Source: CAVUEG01 sp963740525 (GTDB lineage Bacteria > Actinomycetota > Actinomycetes > Propionibacteriales > Nocardioidaceae). From it: DNA of 64,000 nucleotides. Below, in pieces: positions 63,271-64,000 of the stretch. The notes under the pieces are model-generated. The model did not search any database, was not told the DNA's origin, and was given only the letters and a program-made list of their open reading frames with translations. The stretch is from the NCBI GenBank assembly GCA_963740525.1, contig CAVUEG010000006.1, positions 248,001-312,000 on the forward strand. The letters are read 5' to 3'. The position numbers and the translations under genes were made by a program. Within the stretch, counting starts at the first letter, position 1; every line of letters begins with the position of its first letter.

Positions 63271-64000
63271 ATGGGGCCACGCGCGCGAACCTCCCCCGCA
63301 CGTCTGAGCCTGGCCCCGATCGCGCAGGTCGCCGTGATCGCCCTGCTGTGCGCGGGACTGACCGCCCGACCGGATCCGGTCTCGCCGCGGCTGAACGCAA
63401 GCGGCACCACGTCCGTCCCCGCGTGGCTGGCCCGGATCAACCAGGTCCGCGCCGGCGCCGGCCTGGCCCCGGTCACCGAGAACACGAACTGGACCCAGGG
63501 CCTGCGCAACCACGTCGTCTACCTGGCCCGCACCCCGGATCGCTACCGCCAGGGTGAGTACGCCAGCAGCCACACCGAGAACCCCGCCAGCCCCTACTAC
63601 ACCGCCTCCGGAGCTCGCGAGGCCGGCCGCAGCGACATCGGGCTCGGACCGAGCGACGTCGAGGCGGTCGACCGCTGGCTGATGGGCCCCTTCCATGCGA
63701 TCGGGATACTGCGACCCGGGCTCTCCCAGGTCGCCTTCGCCCGCCACTCGCCCTCGACCCGAGCCGGGCTCGACGTGCTGGGCGGCCTGAAGGCCACGAG
63801 CTCGACCGCCGCGGTCATGTTCCCCGGCAACGGCTCCACCATCGACCTGAACATGTACGGCGCCGAGTCGCCGTCGCCCATCGAGACCTGCCAGAGCACC
63901 TACCCGCGGGCCGACTACTCGAAGCCCGCGCTGCCGATGGTCGTGCTGCTGCCGCAGCGGCCCGATCCCGGGCTTACCGTGCAGGTGGTCAAGCCGGGCG
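63271..64000 (+). CDS. Secreted CAP-domain (SCP-like) protein, cut by window end
   Basis: 243 residues are visible; the gene runs out of the window. A signal peptide (VAVIALLCAGLTARPDP) precedes a CAP domain with WLARINQVRAGAGLAPV, WTQGLRNHVVYLAR, and SSHTENPASPYY. The CAP histidine/glutamate pocket residues appear partly conserved. Such proteins are secreted; their role in Actinobacteria is unsettled. ATG 63271 is preceded by GGGGAGGGGA. Confidence 0.82.
   Translation, partial: MGPRARTSPARLSLAPIAQVAVIALLCAGLTARPDPVSPRLNASGTTSVPAWLARINQVRAGAGLAPVTENTNWTQGLRNHVVYLARTPDRYRQGEYASSHTENPASPYYTASGAREAGRSDIGLGPSDVEAVDRWLMGPFHAIGILRPGLSQVAFARHSPSTRAGLDVLGGLKATSSTAAVMFPGNGSTIDLNMYGAESPSPIETCQSTYPRADYSKPALPMVVLLPQRPDPGLTVQVVKPG

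Overview
The window is chromosomal DNA from a high-GC actinobacterium. The mycobacterial-type Mec-CysO-CysM cysteine pathway, ClpS-DUF2017, the prfB/ftsE/ftsX/smpB block, a GAF-ANTAR protein, a SigB/F-type sigma factor and an actinobacterial Tad pilus set all fit a Nocardioides-like member of the Propionibacteriales. The genus is inferred from gene content only.

Layout. 0.1-3.3 kb: reverse-strand cysM/cysO/mec, an acetyltransferase, DUF2017 and clpS. 3.4-6.0 kb: forward NAD-salvage genes pncB and pncA flanking an esterase. 6-8 kb: an enoyl-CoA hydratase, a DUF1697 protein and an acetyltransferase. 8-17.4 kb: tyrosine/homogentisate catabolism (hmgA divergent from an uncharacterised gene plus fahA, then hppD divergent from an Lrp-type regulator), with a large secreted subtilase in between. 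17.4-31 kb: an ABC-transporter ATPase, an IclR regulator, a helicase, a secreted metalloprotease, small conserved proteins, a TetR regulator, a DUF3048 lipoprotein, an NlpC/P60 hydrolase behind a c-di-AMP riboswitch, a FabG-like reductase, a PAP2 membrane enzyme, a HIT protein and a PadR pair. 30.5-36.9 kb: two methyltransferases, a YcaQ-like protein, tmRNA and a DUF222/HNH protein. 37-45.8 kb: an amidohydrolase and smpB, an M23 peptidase, ftsX, ftsE and prfB, with three exported-protein genes sitting between ftsE and prfB. 45.9-47.4 kb: GAF-ANTAR and sigma factor. 47.7-54.1 kb: a four-gene cell-surface operon with three small exported paralogues and a 1595-residue repeat protein. 54.2-58.7 kb: Tad pilus operon. 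58.9-64 kb: an orphan hybrid-sensor kinase, a membrane protein and a CAP-domain secreted protein cut by the window end.

The most unusual signal is in the sequence itself. In three sharply bounded stretches (about 20.09-22.03, 32.11-33.42 and 37.37-41.07 kb, plus single sites near 35.26 and 44.41 kb) conserved and normally essential genes carry many one-base frameshifts. These are not random. At about 30 sites the extra base sits exactly at a third codon position, and the two adjacent bases are both synonymous choices for the same codon (GCG/GCC written as GCGC, CCC/CCG as CCCG, and so on). Two sites show three choices, and several others lack the third base. Merging the alternatives restores every reading frame, including the conserved SmpB tail. 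The best explanation is a consensus built from a mixture of closely related strains in which both alleles, or neither, were written out. Genes in these stretches should be read as intact but mis-assembled.

Biological leads are the uncharacterised gene co-operonic with fahA (a candidate for the missing maleylacetoacetate isomerase step), the CysO carrier with residues beyond its Gly-Gly, the surface operon next to the Tad genes, and an RNA hairpin that covers the ribosome-binding site of the DUF3048 gene.
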